Shown in pieces: positions 7,980-16,732 of a stretch of DNA of 64,000 nucleotides. The translations under genes and the position numbers were made by a program. Numbering within the stretch: the first letter of the stretch is position 1; each line of letters starts with the position of its first letter. Under the pieces are notes generated by a model, which worked only from the letters and a program-made list of their open reading frames with translations, ran no database searches and was not told the origin of the DNA. Origin of the DNA: Nitrospira sp. UBA6493 (GTDB taxonomy: Bacteria > Nitrospirota > Nitrospiria > Nitrospirales > Nitrospiraceae); assembly GCA_002435325.1 (NCBI GenBank), contig DJMJ01000031.1:1-64000 (forward strand). The letters are read 5' to 3'.

Positions 7980-9233
7980 ATGGAACGAAACTCGCGCATG
8001 GCACAACGGCGGATCCCGCTGCATGAGCTAAAGGTCGGGATGTATGTGATCGGAATCGATCGCTCCTGGCTCCTCACGCCGTTTCTCCGTCATCACTTTA
8101 GAGTCCGCGACAGCGCCGATATCGAGAGTTTGCGTCGAGCCGGTGTGGCAGAGGTGACGATCGATGCCGAACAGGGGCTGGCGGCCGAGCCGTCAGTCGA
8201 TCTTCGGCCGGCATTGCCCAGCGAGGCCCCGGATTCTCACACAACATCTTCTCAGGGAGCGAGCCCTTCTCCAATAGAAGGACCGGTGGTGCTGGCAGAA
8301 AGCCTGGCCCTGGCCAAACAGAGGCGCACCGAATGGATGGGGCGATTGAACCGGCTCTTCGAGGGAACGAGGTCCACCGGACTGGTATCGTATACGGAGG
8401 CCTGCCAGCTGGTCGAAGATATGATCGGCGTGATTCTGGAGCGTCAAGCGGCCTGCTATGCCGTGATCAGCCTGCAAGAGTCCGATCCGACGCTATATGA
8501 GCACGGGGTGACGGTCTCCATGCTCTCGATTATTTTGGGACAGGCCCTGAGCTATCCGCGTGAGGCCTTGCGGCAGATCGGAGTGGGCGGGTTGCTGCAC
8601 GATATCGGCCTGATCCGGCTTCCCCGGAATCTGATCAAACGGACCAAGACGATGACGGCAGCGCAAGCGGCCTTGTATGACAGTCATCCGACTCAGGGAG
8701 TTGTGATCCTTGAAAAGAGCGGGATCACCGACGAGGTGATCCTGTCCATGCTCAGAAGCCATCACGACGTGATCGAGGCATCAGGGGCACCCCCTGTCTT
8801 GCCGGCCGGGCGAGAGGTGCCGCACCGGATTGTGGGAGTTGCGGACCAGTACGACGAGCTCTTAAACGGCCAGTCCGGGTTGCCGCCGATGTCGGCGAGC
8901 CAGGCGATGACGCAGCTGTACCAGCGCTATCAGCGCCAGGAGTACCTGCAGGAGAGCGTATCGTATTTAATCAGGACGCTCGGCGTGTATCCGCTCTATA
9001 GCGTGGTGGTTTTGAATACGGGTGAATGGGGCGTGGTGGGCGCCATTACGCCGGGAAAGGCCCATTTGCCGACAGTCTATCTGTTCCGTGATGCCAAGGG
9101 GCGTTCGTGCGTGCCGCCGGTCGAGGTGGACTTATCACAGGAGCGGGAAGGCGGGCGAGCCATTCAGGATGTCCGCGACCCCAGGCGGGAGCATGTCGAT
9201 ATCGAATCGATCTTGCGGCGTGTCGCGGCATGA
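7980..9233 (+). CDS. HD-GYP-type c-di-GMP phosphodiesterase-like protein with DUF3391 domain
   Basis: The 417-residue protein starts with a DUF3391 domain (LHELKVGMYVIGIDRSW), then a variable linker, and an HD domain from about residue 150. HD is at 207-208 (LLHDIGLIRLP), with His175, His236 and HHD at 261-263 as further metal ligands. The GYP loop is degenerate: the usual DGxGYP reads EASGAPP. It may be a weak phosphodiesterase or a receptor. ATG 7980 has a distant ribosome binding site and ATG 7998 is an alternative. Its stop overlaps an ATG (ATGA at 9230) that opens the kinase frame downstream, and it is divergent from the riboswitch-controlled gene. Confidence 0.85.
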   Translation: MERNSRMAQRRIPLHELKVGMYVIGIDRSWLLTPFLRHHFRVRDSADIESLRRAGVAEVTIDAEQGLAAEPSVDLRPALPSEAPDSHTTSSQGASPSPIEGPVVLAESLALAKQRRTEWMGRLNRLFEGTRSTGLVSYTEACQLVEDMIGVILERQAACYAVISLQESDPTLYEHGVTVSMLSIILGQALSYPREALRQIGVGGLLHDIGLIRLPRNLIKRTKTMTAAQAALYDSHPTQGVVILEKSGITDEVILSMLRSHHDVIEASGAPPVLPAGREVPHRIVGVADQYDELLNGQSGLPPMSASQAMTQLYQRYQRQEYLQESVSYLIRTLGVYPLYSVVVLNTGEWGVVGAITPGKAHLPTVYLFRDAKGRSCVPPVEVDLSQEREGGRAIQDVRDPRREHVDIESILRRVAA

Positions 9234-9337
9234 GTCTTCCCTTTCCGTCGCAACACGACCCCCAGGAGGGCGGCGAGGTGACGTAGAGACCCACCAGTGA
9301 GGATGCACAGCTCCTTCTGGAGTCTTCGGGCGAAAGC

Positions 9338-11146
9338 GTGTTTCTCACCGATCGCGAGGGTTGCATTCTGGCCCTCAATCCCATGGCGCAACAACTGGTT
9401 GGCAGGGTGCGCCAGGTATTGGGGGTATCGTTTCATGATCTGATGGGCTGTCTGTTGCCAACGGGTGACGCATCGTCCATTTGTCCGGTGGAGCAGGTGG
9501 TGCAGACGGGCGAAGTCTTGATGCTGGTGTCGCATCTGTGGAAGCGCGGGAACCTCCACTATGAATTGTCGAGTTCCTTCTGGCCGCGCCTGCAGCGGGG
9601 TGAACGAATCGGCGCGGTGATTGTCTGCCGCGATCTCACCTCCGCGATCGAGGCCCAGCGCGATGTGCAGCGGGTGGCACACCTGGCCGAGGACGCGCCG
9701 AACCCGATTGTCGAGTTCGAGGCCGATGGCTCGATGCGGTATGCAAATGCGGCCATGGTCGATCTCATCACGCAATGCGGGGCGCTCCAAACCGGGGTTG
9801 AGGCGGTATTGCCAGTCAATCTGTCTGCTATTCTTCGTGACTGTTTGAGGACGCGCGAACCGGCTGCTCGGGTTGAGCATGCGGTGGCCGGCAGGGTCAT
9901 TGCCTGGTCCTTCTTTCCGCTGGGAGAATTGGAGCAAGTGCGCGCCTATGGACTCGATATCACAGCGGACGTCGCTTTGCGGCAGGCGAAGGAGGCGGCG
10001 GAGGAATCGGCGCGAGCCAAGGGGATCTTTCTGGCCACAATGAGTCACGAATTGCGCACGCCGATGAACGGGGTGTTGGGCTGCACGCAATTGTTGCAAG
10101 ACACCTCCTTGACCGAGTCCCAGCGGCAATTGATCCAGACGATGGAACGATCGGCTCAGGCCTTGCTGGGGCTGGTGAATGACATTCTCGATTTCTCGAA
10201 GGTTGAAGCGGGCAAGCTGACGCTGGAGACGGCGGACTTGGATTTGCGGTCGCTGATCGAGGATGTCGTCACGCTGGTTGCGGAGCTGGCGAAGCAGAAA
10301 GGCCTGTTGCTGGAGGTCAGGGTTGCGCCCAACGTTCCCAAGGAGTTGCGTGGCGATCCCGTCCGGCTTCGTCAGCTGCTTTTTAATCTCGTGGGCAATG
10401 CCATCAAATTTACCGAGACCGGCCGCGTGGAGGTCTCCGTGGAGAAGCAGGAATCCCTCGCGGATCTCGCCGGCAGTATTCTGTTGCGATGGAGCGTGAC
10501 GGACACCGGTATCGGCATGACGGAGGAACAGCAGGAGCGATTATTTCAGGCCTACTCGCAGGCAGATACCTCGACGGCGCGCCGCTTTGGCGGCACAGGC
10601 CTCGGACTCATGATTTGCCGCCAGCTGGTGGAGCTGATGGAAGGCGACATTACCGTGCAAAGCCGGTTCGGTCAGGGCACCACCTTTTCCTATACGACAG
10701 TACTATCGTTGCCGCTCGAACGGCCGGGGCGCGGGCCTGCCGAAGGCGGGGTTCGGCGGAATGGGGTGCCAAGAATCCTTGTCGCCGACGATAATGGGAT
10801 CAACCAAGTCGTGGCCAGCAAATTTCTGCAGAAACTCGGGTATCAGGTCGAGGTGGTCCAAAACGGGCGTGAGGCCGTCGAGATGCTGGCCTGCGCCTCG
10901 TACGACGCGGTGTTGCTGGATTGCGACATGCCGGACATGGACGGCTACGAGGCCGCGCGTGTGATTCGGCAGCGGGAACAGGATACCGGTACCCGCGTGC
11001 CGATCATTGCGCTGACCGGGCATGTCTCGCAGGACGCGATTGACCGGTGCCGGAAGGCCGGCATGGATGACGTGATGACCAAGCCGCTAACGCTCTTACT
11101 GCTGCGAGCCATGTTGGACCGTTTTCTCGAAGGTCCGACGCCCTAA
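9338..11146 (+). CDS. Hybrid sensor histidine kinase (PAS-HisKA-HATPase-REC)
   Basis: The protein has an N-terminal PAS domain, a second PAS-like region, then HisKA with the phospho-accepting H-box (ATMSHELRTPMNG), HATPase with N (NLVGNAIKF), G1 (DTGIGM) and G2 (GGTGLGL) boxes, and a C-terminal receiver with DD, the phospho-Asp in LLDCDMPDMDGYEA and the conserved Lys in MTKPL. The listed GTG start falls inside the first PAS domain and is unlikely to be native. The natural start is probably ATG 9230, which overlaps the HD-GYP stop (ATGA). From there the frame is open except for a TAG at 9284-9286 (codon 19). The gene is therefore interrupted, or starts anew after that stop. It is probably a phosphorelay partner of the HD-GYP protein. 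Confidence 0.88.
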   Translation: MFLTDREGCILALNPMAQQLVGRVRQVLGVSFHDLMGCLLPTGDASSICPVEQVVQTGEVLMLVSHLWKRGNLHYELSSSFWPRLQRGERIGAVIVCRDLTSAIEAQRDVQRVAHLAEDAPNPIVEFEADGSMRYANAAMVDLITQCGALQTGVEAVLPVNLSAILRDCLRTREPAARVEHAVAGRVIAWSFFPLGELEQVRAYGLDITADVALRQAKEAAEESARAKGIFLATMSHELRTPMNGVLGCTQLLQDTSLTESQRQLIQTMERSAQALLGLVNDILDFSKVEAGKLTLETADLDLRSLIEDVVTLVAELAKQKGLLLEVRVAPNVPKELRGDPVRLRQLLFNLVGNAIKFTETGRVEVSVEKQESLADLAGSILLRWSVTDTGIGMTEEQQERLFQAYSQADTSTARRFGGTGLGLMICRQLVELMEGDITVQSRFGQGTTFSYTTVLSLPLERPGRGPAEGGVRRNGVPRILVADDNGINQVVASKFLQKLGYQVEVVQNGREAVEMLACASYDAVLLDCDMPDMDGYEAARVIRQREQDTGTRVPIIALTGHVSQDAIDRCRKAGMDDVMTKPLTLLLLRAMLDRFLEGPTP

Positions 11147-11279
11147 CTCCCGCCAGGTTGTTGCCGTGACACAACTATAGATTCCGGCAATCGTGACGAT
11201 TGGAATAAGCGAATGGACCTCCTATACCATTTTCCATTAGGGTAGGTGGTACGGGAATTGAACCAGAGGGAAGGTGGCG

Positions 11280-11861
11280 ATGCCCGATGAACGGACCCAG
11301 CGGGTCGTGCTCTACAGCGATTTCAACTGCCCCTTCTGCTATGCGATGCATGAGCAGCTGTGGGAGCTGGGCCTGGCCGGACGTGTGGAGTGGCGGGGCG
11401 TTCAACATGCCCCCTATTTGCCTGCGCCGATGGCAAAATGGACGGGCGCGCGTGATGCCAAGCTTCGCCAGGAAGTCTCGATGGTCGGACGGCTCGCGCC
11501 GGCGTTAGCCATTGCAGTGCCGCGCGGCAAGCCTAACACGAGGGCTGCGATTCTTACGGCGGCTTCCGTGCTCGCGCGCGATCGGCGGGCGGGAGACGCG
11601 CTGGTGCGGGCGCTCTCCATCGCCTTTTGGAGAGACGGCAGCGATCTCTCGGACCCAGTCTTGCTCAGGAATTGTGCGGGTGTGACCGAAGAGGATGTGC
11701 TGGCCGTTCCAGCGGGTATTCTTGAGACGGTTGAGCGATGGGATGAGGAGTGGCGGCAGACCGGGCAGTCCGGCGTGCCCTTGCTCGTGGGGGCTGAGGG
11801 AGCGCAACTGGTCGGGTTTGTCCCGGCAGCGGAAGTGGTGCGATTCGTCGGGCAAGTCTGA
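11280..11861 (+). CDS. DsbA-family (FrnE-like) thioredoxin-fold protein
   Basis: The 193-residue protein has a CPFC redox motif at residues 17-20 (SDFNCPFCYAMHEQL). A helical insert follows, and a C-terminal thioredoxin part with a cis-Pro-like GVPLLVG, the architecture of the cytoplasmic DsbA/FrnE/2-hydroxychromene isomerase group. There is no signal peptide, so a cytosolic oxidoreductase role is likely; the substrate is unknown. ATG 11280 is chosen over GTG 11274 because GAGGGAAGG lies seven bases upstream. It stands between the histidine kinase and DUF4112 genes without overlap. Confidence 0.85.
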   Translation: MPDERTQRVVLYSDFNCPFCYAMHEQLWELGLAGRVEWRGVQHAPYLPAPMAKWTGARDAKLRQEVSMVGRLAPALAIAVPRGKPNTRAAILTAASVLARDRRAGDALVRALSIAFWRDGSDLSDPVLLRNCAGVTEEDVLAVPAGILETVERWDEEWRQTGQSGVPLLVGAEGAQLVGFVPAAEVVRFVGQV

Positions 11862-11984
11862 TCCAACGCGTTCTATAACTCCTGTGATCGGTTCATGCTC
11901 AGTAGGGCGCGGTCGAGTAGAGCAGAATGACGACCCGTCATTGGCGGGCTGATCCTGCAAGCGGAACATGGTAGGGTACCTCCC

Positions 11985-12524
11985 ATGACACGTCCAACTT
12001 CTTTTGACCATCGTGTGCTCGAAGAAGACTCGATTGATGCCGGCATGAGCGACGCGGATCCTGAACGGCAGGCCTTGCGGTCGGCCGCTGAGTTGTTAGC
12101 CAAGGTGCTTGATTCGGCCATCGCGATACCAGGAACGAAGATTCGTATCGGACTGGACCCGCTTTTCGGGATGGTCCCCGGGATAGGAGATGCGTTTGCC
12201 AGCGCGATCGGATCGGTCATTCTGCTCATCGCGGCCCGGCTGCAGGTGCCGAAGATCGTGTTGCTGCGCATGGGGATCAATCTGACGATCAACGGGATTG
12301 TGGGCATGATTCCCGTCGCGGGGGATGCGTTCTCGATCTGGTTTCAGAGCAATCGACTCAACGCGCGGCTCCTGGCGGAATGTGCCAGGCCGTCGCCGTC
12401 CCGGTCGACTGCGAGCGATTGGCTGATGGTGGGCGGCGTGTTGCTTGTCTGCCTCAGCGCGGTGATCGGTGCGATGGTACTGGTGCTGTGGCTGGCGAGT
12501 CAGATTGGACAGCTCATGCAGTAA
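11985..12524 (+). CDS. DUF4112 family membrane protein
   Basis: The 179-residue protein has the DUF4112 core: a helix with LDSAIAIPGTKIRIGLDPL, then GMVPGIGDAFASAIGS and later GMIPVAGDAFSIWF, two similar G-x-P-x-x-GD motifs within hydrophobic segments. A C-terminal hydrophobic span of about 25 residues (VGGVLLVCLSAVIGAMVLVL) suggests membrane attachment. No function is established for the family. The N-terminal 40 residues are charged and variable. It precedes a single-domain response regulator on the same strand by 49 bases. Confidence 0.85.
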   Translation: MTRPTSFDHRVLEEDSIDAGMSDADPERQALRSAAELLAKVLDSAIAIPGTKIRIGLDPLFGMVPGIGDAFASAIGSVILLIAARLQVPKIVLLRMGINLTINGIVGMIPVAGDAFSIWFQSNRLNARLLAECARPSPSRSTASDWLMVGGVLLVCLSAVIGAMVLVLWLASQIGQLMQ

Positions 12525-12573
12525 GTTTCCCGGGGAGGGTGTCCGGTCTGCGCCACGCGCGTCATAAACAGAC

Positions 12574-12987
12574 ATGATGAAGACAGCGGATCAAACAGGA
12601 GGGACGAAACAGACAGAGGGCATCATCCTGGTCGTCGATGATGAACCGGCGGTCTGTTACGTCACCGGGGAGATGCTCGCGCAACAGGGATTTCCCGTCC
12701 TCTGCGCGGAAAGCGGGGAGCAGGCCCTGCGCCTCTTCGCGGAGCATCGGGATCGCATCGCCTTGCTCCTGACGGACATTGCCATGCCGAAGCTGTCAGG
12801 ACCGCAGCTGGCGCAGCAGCTTCGCGCGCAACGGCCGGGCTTGCCGGTGTTATTCATTTCCGGAGTGGTGTCGCCGGCCAATTTCGAAGGCATCATGGGC
12901 GGATGGCTGATCAGCAAACCCTATGGGCCATCGGGGCTGGCGGCGAAGATCCGTGAAGTGCTCAGGGCGAGCTCTTCCGGCTCATGA
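12574..12987 (+). CDS. Single-domain response regulator (receiver only)
   Basis: The 137-residue CheY-like receiver has the acidic pair in VVDDEP (residues 21-24), the phospho-accepting Asp68 in LLTDIAMP, a conserved Ser/Thr position in LFISG and Lys in ISKPYG. There is no output domain, so it probably works in a phosphorelay or by protein contact, as CheY and Spo0F do. ATG 12574 and ATG 12577 are both possible starts. It ends 31 bases before the converging dehydrogenase gene. A possible donor is the hybrid kinase upstream at 9.2-11.1 kb, but this is only suggested by nearness. Confidence 0.88.
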   Translation: MMKTADQTGGTKQTEGIILVVDDEPAVCYVTGEMLAQQGFPVLCAESGEQALRLFAEHRDRIALLLTDIAMPKLSGPQLAQQLRAQRPGLPVLFISGVVSPANFEGIMGGWLISKPYGPSGLAAKIREVLRASSSGS

Positions 12988-13018
12988 GCCTGCATGTTCC
13001 GGCGCGGGACCCGGCCGA

Positions 13019-13918
13019 TCATCCTGCGAGGCGGTCTCGAAACGTCAGTTCGGCAATCGCCGATTTGTCCAGCTCGCCTTTTCCGCTCTCGACCAACCGT
13101 TGATATTGCCGGAGCGTCGCCTCGGCCAGAGGGAGATGCAGGCCGGCTGATTGGCCCAAGGCCAACGCAATGCCGGAATCTTTCGCGGCGTGGGCGGCGG
13201 AGAAAAAGCAATCGTGCGCGCGCAGCTGCATATCCTCTCCGTCGGTCTCCAACACACGCGAGGCCGCTCCGGTTTGACTGAAGACGTCGCGCAGCATTGT
13301 CAGATCTAAGCCGAGCGCGGCCCCAAGTCCGAGTCCTTCGGCCAGGGCGGCGGTGTTGCAGTTCATCACCATGTTGACGAGGGCCTTCACTTGCGCCGCG
13401 GTTCCAGCCGGACCGATGTAGCGCACCGTCTTGCTCATGGCATCGAGGACGGGCCTGGCCCGCGCAAAGACCTCGGGTTTCCCTCCGCACATGAGATAGA
13501 GCGTGCCCTGCCGTGCTTGCGGGATGCTGCTGGCCATGCAGGCTTCCAACGAGGCGCCGCCGCGTTCTTCCACGCGCTGCTCGATCTCACGATGAATCGC
13601 AGGGGAGAGCGTCGCGCAGTTGATGAAGAGCCGGCCCTTGGCGTGAGAGAGTAGGCTGGCGGGATCGTCAAGGGCATAGATCTGCCGCATGGCGGCATCG
13701 TCGGTCACCACCGTGAAGATGATCGTCGAGGCTTCGGCCACGGCTGCCGGATGCGCCGCGACCTGGCAGGAGAGTTCGTCCGCGAGCGCGGCGGCTACAG
13801 AACCCTCGCGATCATAGACGGATGACAAGGTGAACCCGAGGTTGTGGAGGCGTCGCGCCATATTGGCGCCCATGCGTCCCACACCGACAAATCCGATGGC
13901 GTCAGGCGACTGCGTCAT
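13019..13918 (-). CDS. NAD(P)-dependent beta-hydroxyacid dehydrogenase (3-hydroxyisobutyrate dehydrogenase family)
   Basis: This 299-residue, two-domain protein has the family's N-terminal dinucleotide-binding motif (IGFVGVGRMGANMARRL). The substrate-binding segment follows (FINCATLSPAIHREIE, then ACMASSIPQARQGTLYLMCGG, quoted only as a landmark around residues 128-148), and then the helix with the catalytic lysine (GTAAQVKALVNMVMN). The real substrate may be 3-hydroxyisobutyrate, tartronate semialdehyde or succinic semialdehyde (glyoxylate reductase type); the sequence alone does not say. It is a single gene, convergent with the response regulator. Confidence 0.88.
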   Translation of the reverse strand: MTQSPDAIGFVGVGRMGANMARRLHNLGFTLSSVYDREGSVAAALADELSCQVAAHPAAVAEASTIIFTVVTDDAAMRQIYALDDPASLLSHAKGRLFINCATLSPAIHREIEQRVEERGGASLEACMASSIPQARQGTLYLMCGGKPEVFARARPVLDAMSKTVRYIGPAGTAAQVKALVNMVMNCNTAALAEGLGLGAALGLDLTMLRDVFSQTGAASRVLETDGEDMQLRAHDCFFSAAHAAKDSGIALALGQSAGLHLPLAEATLRQYQRLVESGKGELDKSAIAELTFRDRLAG

Positions 13919-13966
13919 GACAAGTCCTTCCGTCCGATAGGTACGAGATCAATCGTTCTGACAGAT

Positions 13967-15265
13967 TTAGAGTTGCGGGGAAGGCGCTGGCGGGGAGAGG
14001 ACCTTTGTCCAGCGGACACTGGTCTTCCCGTCGCTCGTGGTAAATCCGCCCTCATGGAAGGCCACGATATCGACTGTGCGCTGCCGCTTCTGTGCCGGTT
14101 GCAGCCGGGTGGTCCCGGCTTTTGTTCTGACCGTTCCCTGCATGGTTTCGATGATCACGAGATCCGCCGCTGCCGAGGGCTTAATCGACCAGACGAACGA
14201 CGCGGGGCCTCCGGCATAGATCCCGGTTCCCTCCCATCGGCCCACGAGAGCGGGATCGACCGTCTTCAACTGAAACACGGGCACACTCGTGGCCTCGTGT
14301 CGCAGCTCCCAGAGCTCGGCGGGAATCTGCGCGGGAAGCTGGTCTGGCGGCAGCCTGGTCCAGGTCGCATGGAGACTGCCGGTGCTGGAGAAGGATTGCT
14401 GGGTGCTCGTGAGATAGGTGCCCTTCCAGGCGAGGCCTTTGAAGGTATTCGACCGTTCGAGCGACCAGCGGCCGGCGTCGGCGTTCACAACCCCATCGAA
14501 TTGCATCATCGTGGAGATCGTCCAGGTGCGATTCGGCTGAATGACCAGCAGCAGCTCATGGTTGATGGCGTTCTGCATCGAGTGCGCATGCCAGGTGCCG
14601 GTCAGACTGTCCTGGCCGATCGGGCCGGATTTGGTCGGTCCCGTCGAAGTGCCCGATGCCGCGGGGAACGATTGCGTCAGCGCCACTTGGCTCGTGCGCG
14701 GCGCAGCAGCAGGCGGCATAGAGGCATTGTCTGAAGGCGAAGGCGGTGGAGCAGCCGACGGTGCGGGCGGATTCGCCGCCACGAGCGTCGAAACGCCGTA
14801 GCGTGACGCGGCGGTCTTGCCGAGCTCTGTGACCGCGTCCGGAAGCTTGTTGTGTTTCATGGAGGCAACCAGCACCGTGACCGTCGCCTGTCCACGGATG
14901 AAGGTCAGCCGGGCCAAGGAAGGGGGCGAATAGACCCGCACGGCGCCGTCGGCCAAGCCGGGAATGAGATCGCTGTCCCGCCTGAGCCGTTCCTTATTAA
15001 ACCAGGCGCGGCGGTCTTTCCCCGCGGCTTCATCGACTTGCACCGTGACGGCATTCGAATGGTTGCGGGTGGCTGTGAAGACGCAGGTGTTCGGCTCAGA
15101 AAGAGTCCCTTCCTGGACCCGCTCGCCCAGAGCCCGTTCCGCTTCGGCCGGGGTAATCAACGAACAGGGATCGGTCTTGGTCGCGAGCAGATGCGACTCC
15201 TCGCTACAGGCCAAGAGTGTTAGACAGAAGAACGGAAGCGAATAGGATAACAGCGATCGAATCAT
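13967..15265 (-). CDS. Predicted lipoprotein with DUF3558-like domain and repeated beta domain
   Basis: The 432-residue protein starts with a lipoprotein signal peptide ending in LTLLACSE, so Cys would be lipidated after cleavage. Next comes a domain with DPCSLITPAEAERALG, resembling DUF3558 surface lipoproteins. A Pro/Ala/Ser-rich linker follows, and then two similar beta-rich modules (LTGTWHAHS near residue 220 and LVGRWEGTG near residue 340), which may bind a ligand. ATG 15265 is preferred to the TTG at 15274. It lies 49 bases upstream of the dehydrogenase gene on the same strand, so the two may be co-transcribed. The function is unknown. Confidence 0.7.
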   Translation of the reverse strand: MIRSLLSYSLPFFCLTLLACSEESHLLATKTDPCSLITPAEAERALGERVQEGTLSEPNTCVFTATRNHSNAVTVQVDEAAGKDRRAWFNKERLRRDSDLIPGLADGAVRVYSPPSLARLTFIRGQATVTVLVASMKHNKLPDAVTELGKTAASRYGVSTLVAANPPAPSAAPPPSPSDNASMPPAAAPRTSQVALTQSFPAASGTSTGPTKSGPIGQDSLTGTWHAHSMQNAINHELLLVIQPNRTWTISTMMQFDGVVNADAGRWSLERSNTFKGLAWKGTYLTSTQQSFSSTGSLHATWTRLPPDQLPAQIPAELWELRHEATSVPVFQLKTVDPALVGRWEGTGIYAGGPASFVWSIKPSAAADLVIIETMQGTVRTKAGTTRLQPAQKRQRTVDIVAFHEGGFTTSDGKTSVRWTKVLSPPAPSPQL

Positions 15266-15385
15266 AGGGGCCAAGACTCCGGGATAAACTCAGGTCGATT
15301 GTACAGCGATCCGGAGGACTGTGCCATCACTCATTCAGGTGGTATGACAAATAGGCTGTACTGCGTCGAAACAGTCCTGCGGAGA

Positions 15386-15805
15386 TCAGCCGGCGACGAA
15401 CGTGAGCGAGACGCCGTTGATGCAATAGCGGAGGCCGGTCGGTTTGGGACCGTCGTCGAACACATGGCCCTGATGGCCGCCGCAACGGGCGCAGTGGACT
15501 TCGACGCGGGTCATGAAAAATTTGGAATCGGTGCGCGTCTCGATCACCTTCGGATCGATCGGCTGCCAGAAGCTCGGCCAGCCCGTGCCGCTGTCGAATT
15601 TGTGCTCGGAGGAGAAGAGCGGCAGATCGCATCCGGCGCAGAGATAAATCCCTGCCACGTGATTCTCATGCAGAGGACTGGTAAAGGCATGCTCCGTATC
15701 TTCATGCCGCAGCACCCGATAGGCCAGCGGCGAGAGCTGCTTCTTCCATTCCTCGTCCGTCTTCGTAACCTTCACGATAGGGCCGATATCAATTTTTGGA
15801 GGCAT
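15386..15805 (-). CDS. msrB: Peptide-methionine (R)-S-oxide reductase MsrB
   Basis: The 139-residue MsrB reduces the R-sulfoxide of methionine in oxidised proteins. The structural zinc site is CAGC (56-59) and CARC (105-108), the substrate pocket holds SGTGWPSFW (72-80), and HQGHVFDDGP follows. The catalytic Cys is 128 in RYCINGVSLTF. I chose ATG 15805 because AAGGAG lies eight bases upstream; the longer ORF to 15838 has no such site. There is no signal peptide, so it is cytoplasmic. It stands alone upstream of the lipoprotein gene. Confidence 0.94.
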   Translation of the reverse strand: MPPKIDIGPIVKVTKTDEEWKKQLSPLAYRVLRHEDTEHAFTSPLHENHVAGIYLCAGCDLPLFSSEHKFDSGTGWPSFWQPIDPKVIETRTDSKFFMTRVEVHCARCGGHQGHVFDDGPKPTGLRYCINGVSLTFVAG

Positions 15806-15957
15806 AGGGAATCTCCTTGAGCTGGATGGGCGTCGCATCTATTCAGGAGTCGAACGACCGGTCCAATCCTTACATAGGCCCGTACGGAAGGGCAAGGCGC
15901 GGGGGAACATCATCCATGTGAGAGGGTGACTGATAAATGGCTACCCTGACAGAGGAG

Positions 15958-16731
15958 CTACGGCTCCGGTTTCTTTTCAAACACCTTCAGGAACGGAGCG
16001 ATGGTGTCGATGGGGATCGGGAAGATCGTCGTCGAGTTTTTCTCCGCCGCGATTTCCACCAGCGTTTGCAAGTACCGGAGCTGCAAGGCGGCCGGGTTGC
16101 GGCTGATCACATCGGCGGCATCGGCCAGGCGGCGCGACGCCTCGAATTCTCCTTCTGCATGGATGACCTTCGCGCGCCGTTCGCGCTCCGCTTCCGCCTG
16201 GCGGGCGATGGCCCGCTGCATCTCCTGCGGCAGGTCCACGTTCTTCACCTCCACGGCGGTGACCTTGATGCCCCAGGGCTCCGTCTGCTGATCGATGATC
16301 CGCTGGAGATCGGCGTTGATCTGCTCCCGTTTCGACAGCAGGTCGTCGAGCTGGCTCTGCCCCAGCACGCTGCGGAGCGTCGTTTGCGACATCATGGAGG
16401 TGGCGTAGAGATAATCTTCCACTTGAATGATGGCGCGCTCCTGGTCCACCACCCGGAAGTAAATGACGGCGTTCACCTTGACGCTGACGTTGTCCTTGGT
16501 GATCACGTCCTGAGGCGGCACATCCATCGTCACCGTGCGCAAACTGACCCGGACCAGTTTGTCGATGAACGGCAGGATGATCACCACGCCGGGCCCGTTG
16601 CCTCCGACAAGCCCGCGCGCCAGCCGGCCCCAGCGAAAAATGACGGCGCGTTCGTATTCCCGCAGGACGTTGAACCCCATCAGAATCAGGATCAGGAAGA
16701 GAATCACGACGGCAAATGGACTGAACAGCAT
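15958..16731 (-). CDS. Slipin (SPFH/stomatin-like membrane protein)
   Basis: The 257-residue protein has one N-terminal membrane segment (about residues 1-20). An SPFH/band-7 domain follows (REYERAVIFRWGR, DKLVRVSLRTVTMDVPPQ, VEVKNVDLPQEMQ), then an Ala/Glu-rich helix (RAIARQAEAERERRAKV) of the stomatin oligomerisation type. Slipins assemble as large rings on the membrane and are commonly partnered with NfeD proteins. Here the start codon lies two bases after the NfeD stop, so the pair is translationally close and surely one operon. Confidence 0.92.
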   Translation of the reverse strand: MLFSPFAVVILFLILILMGFNVLREYERAVIFRWGRLARGLVGGNGPGVVIILPFIDKLVRVSLRTVTMDVPPQDVITKDNVSVKVNAVIYFRVVDQERAIIQVEDYLYATSMMSQTTLRSVLGQSQLDDLLSKREQINADLQRIIDQQTEPWGIKVTAVEVKNVDLPQEMQRAIARQAEAERERRAKVIHAEGEFEASRRLADAADVISRNPAALQLRYLQTLVEIAAEKNSTTIFPIPIDTIAPFLKVFEKKPEP

Positions 16732-16732
16732 C

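Noticed and set aside
840..9286. Reassigned stop codons (TAA/TAG read as Gln) as the cause of the three interruptions
   Set aside because: TAA and TAG end many intact genes of normal length in this window (for example trpE, trpC, trpA with TAG; peroxiredoxin with TAG; HigB region and others with TAA), so a genome-wide change of code is excluded.
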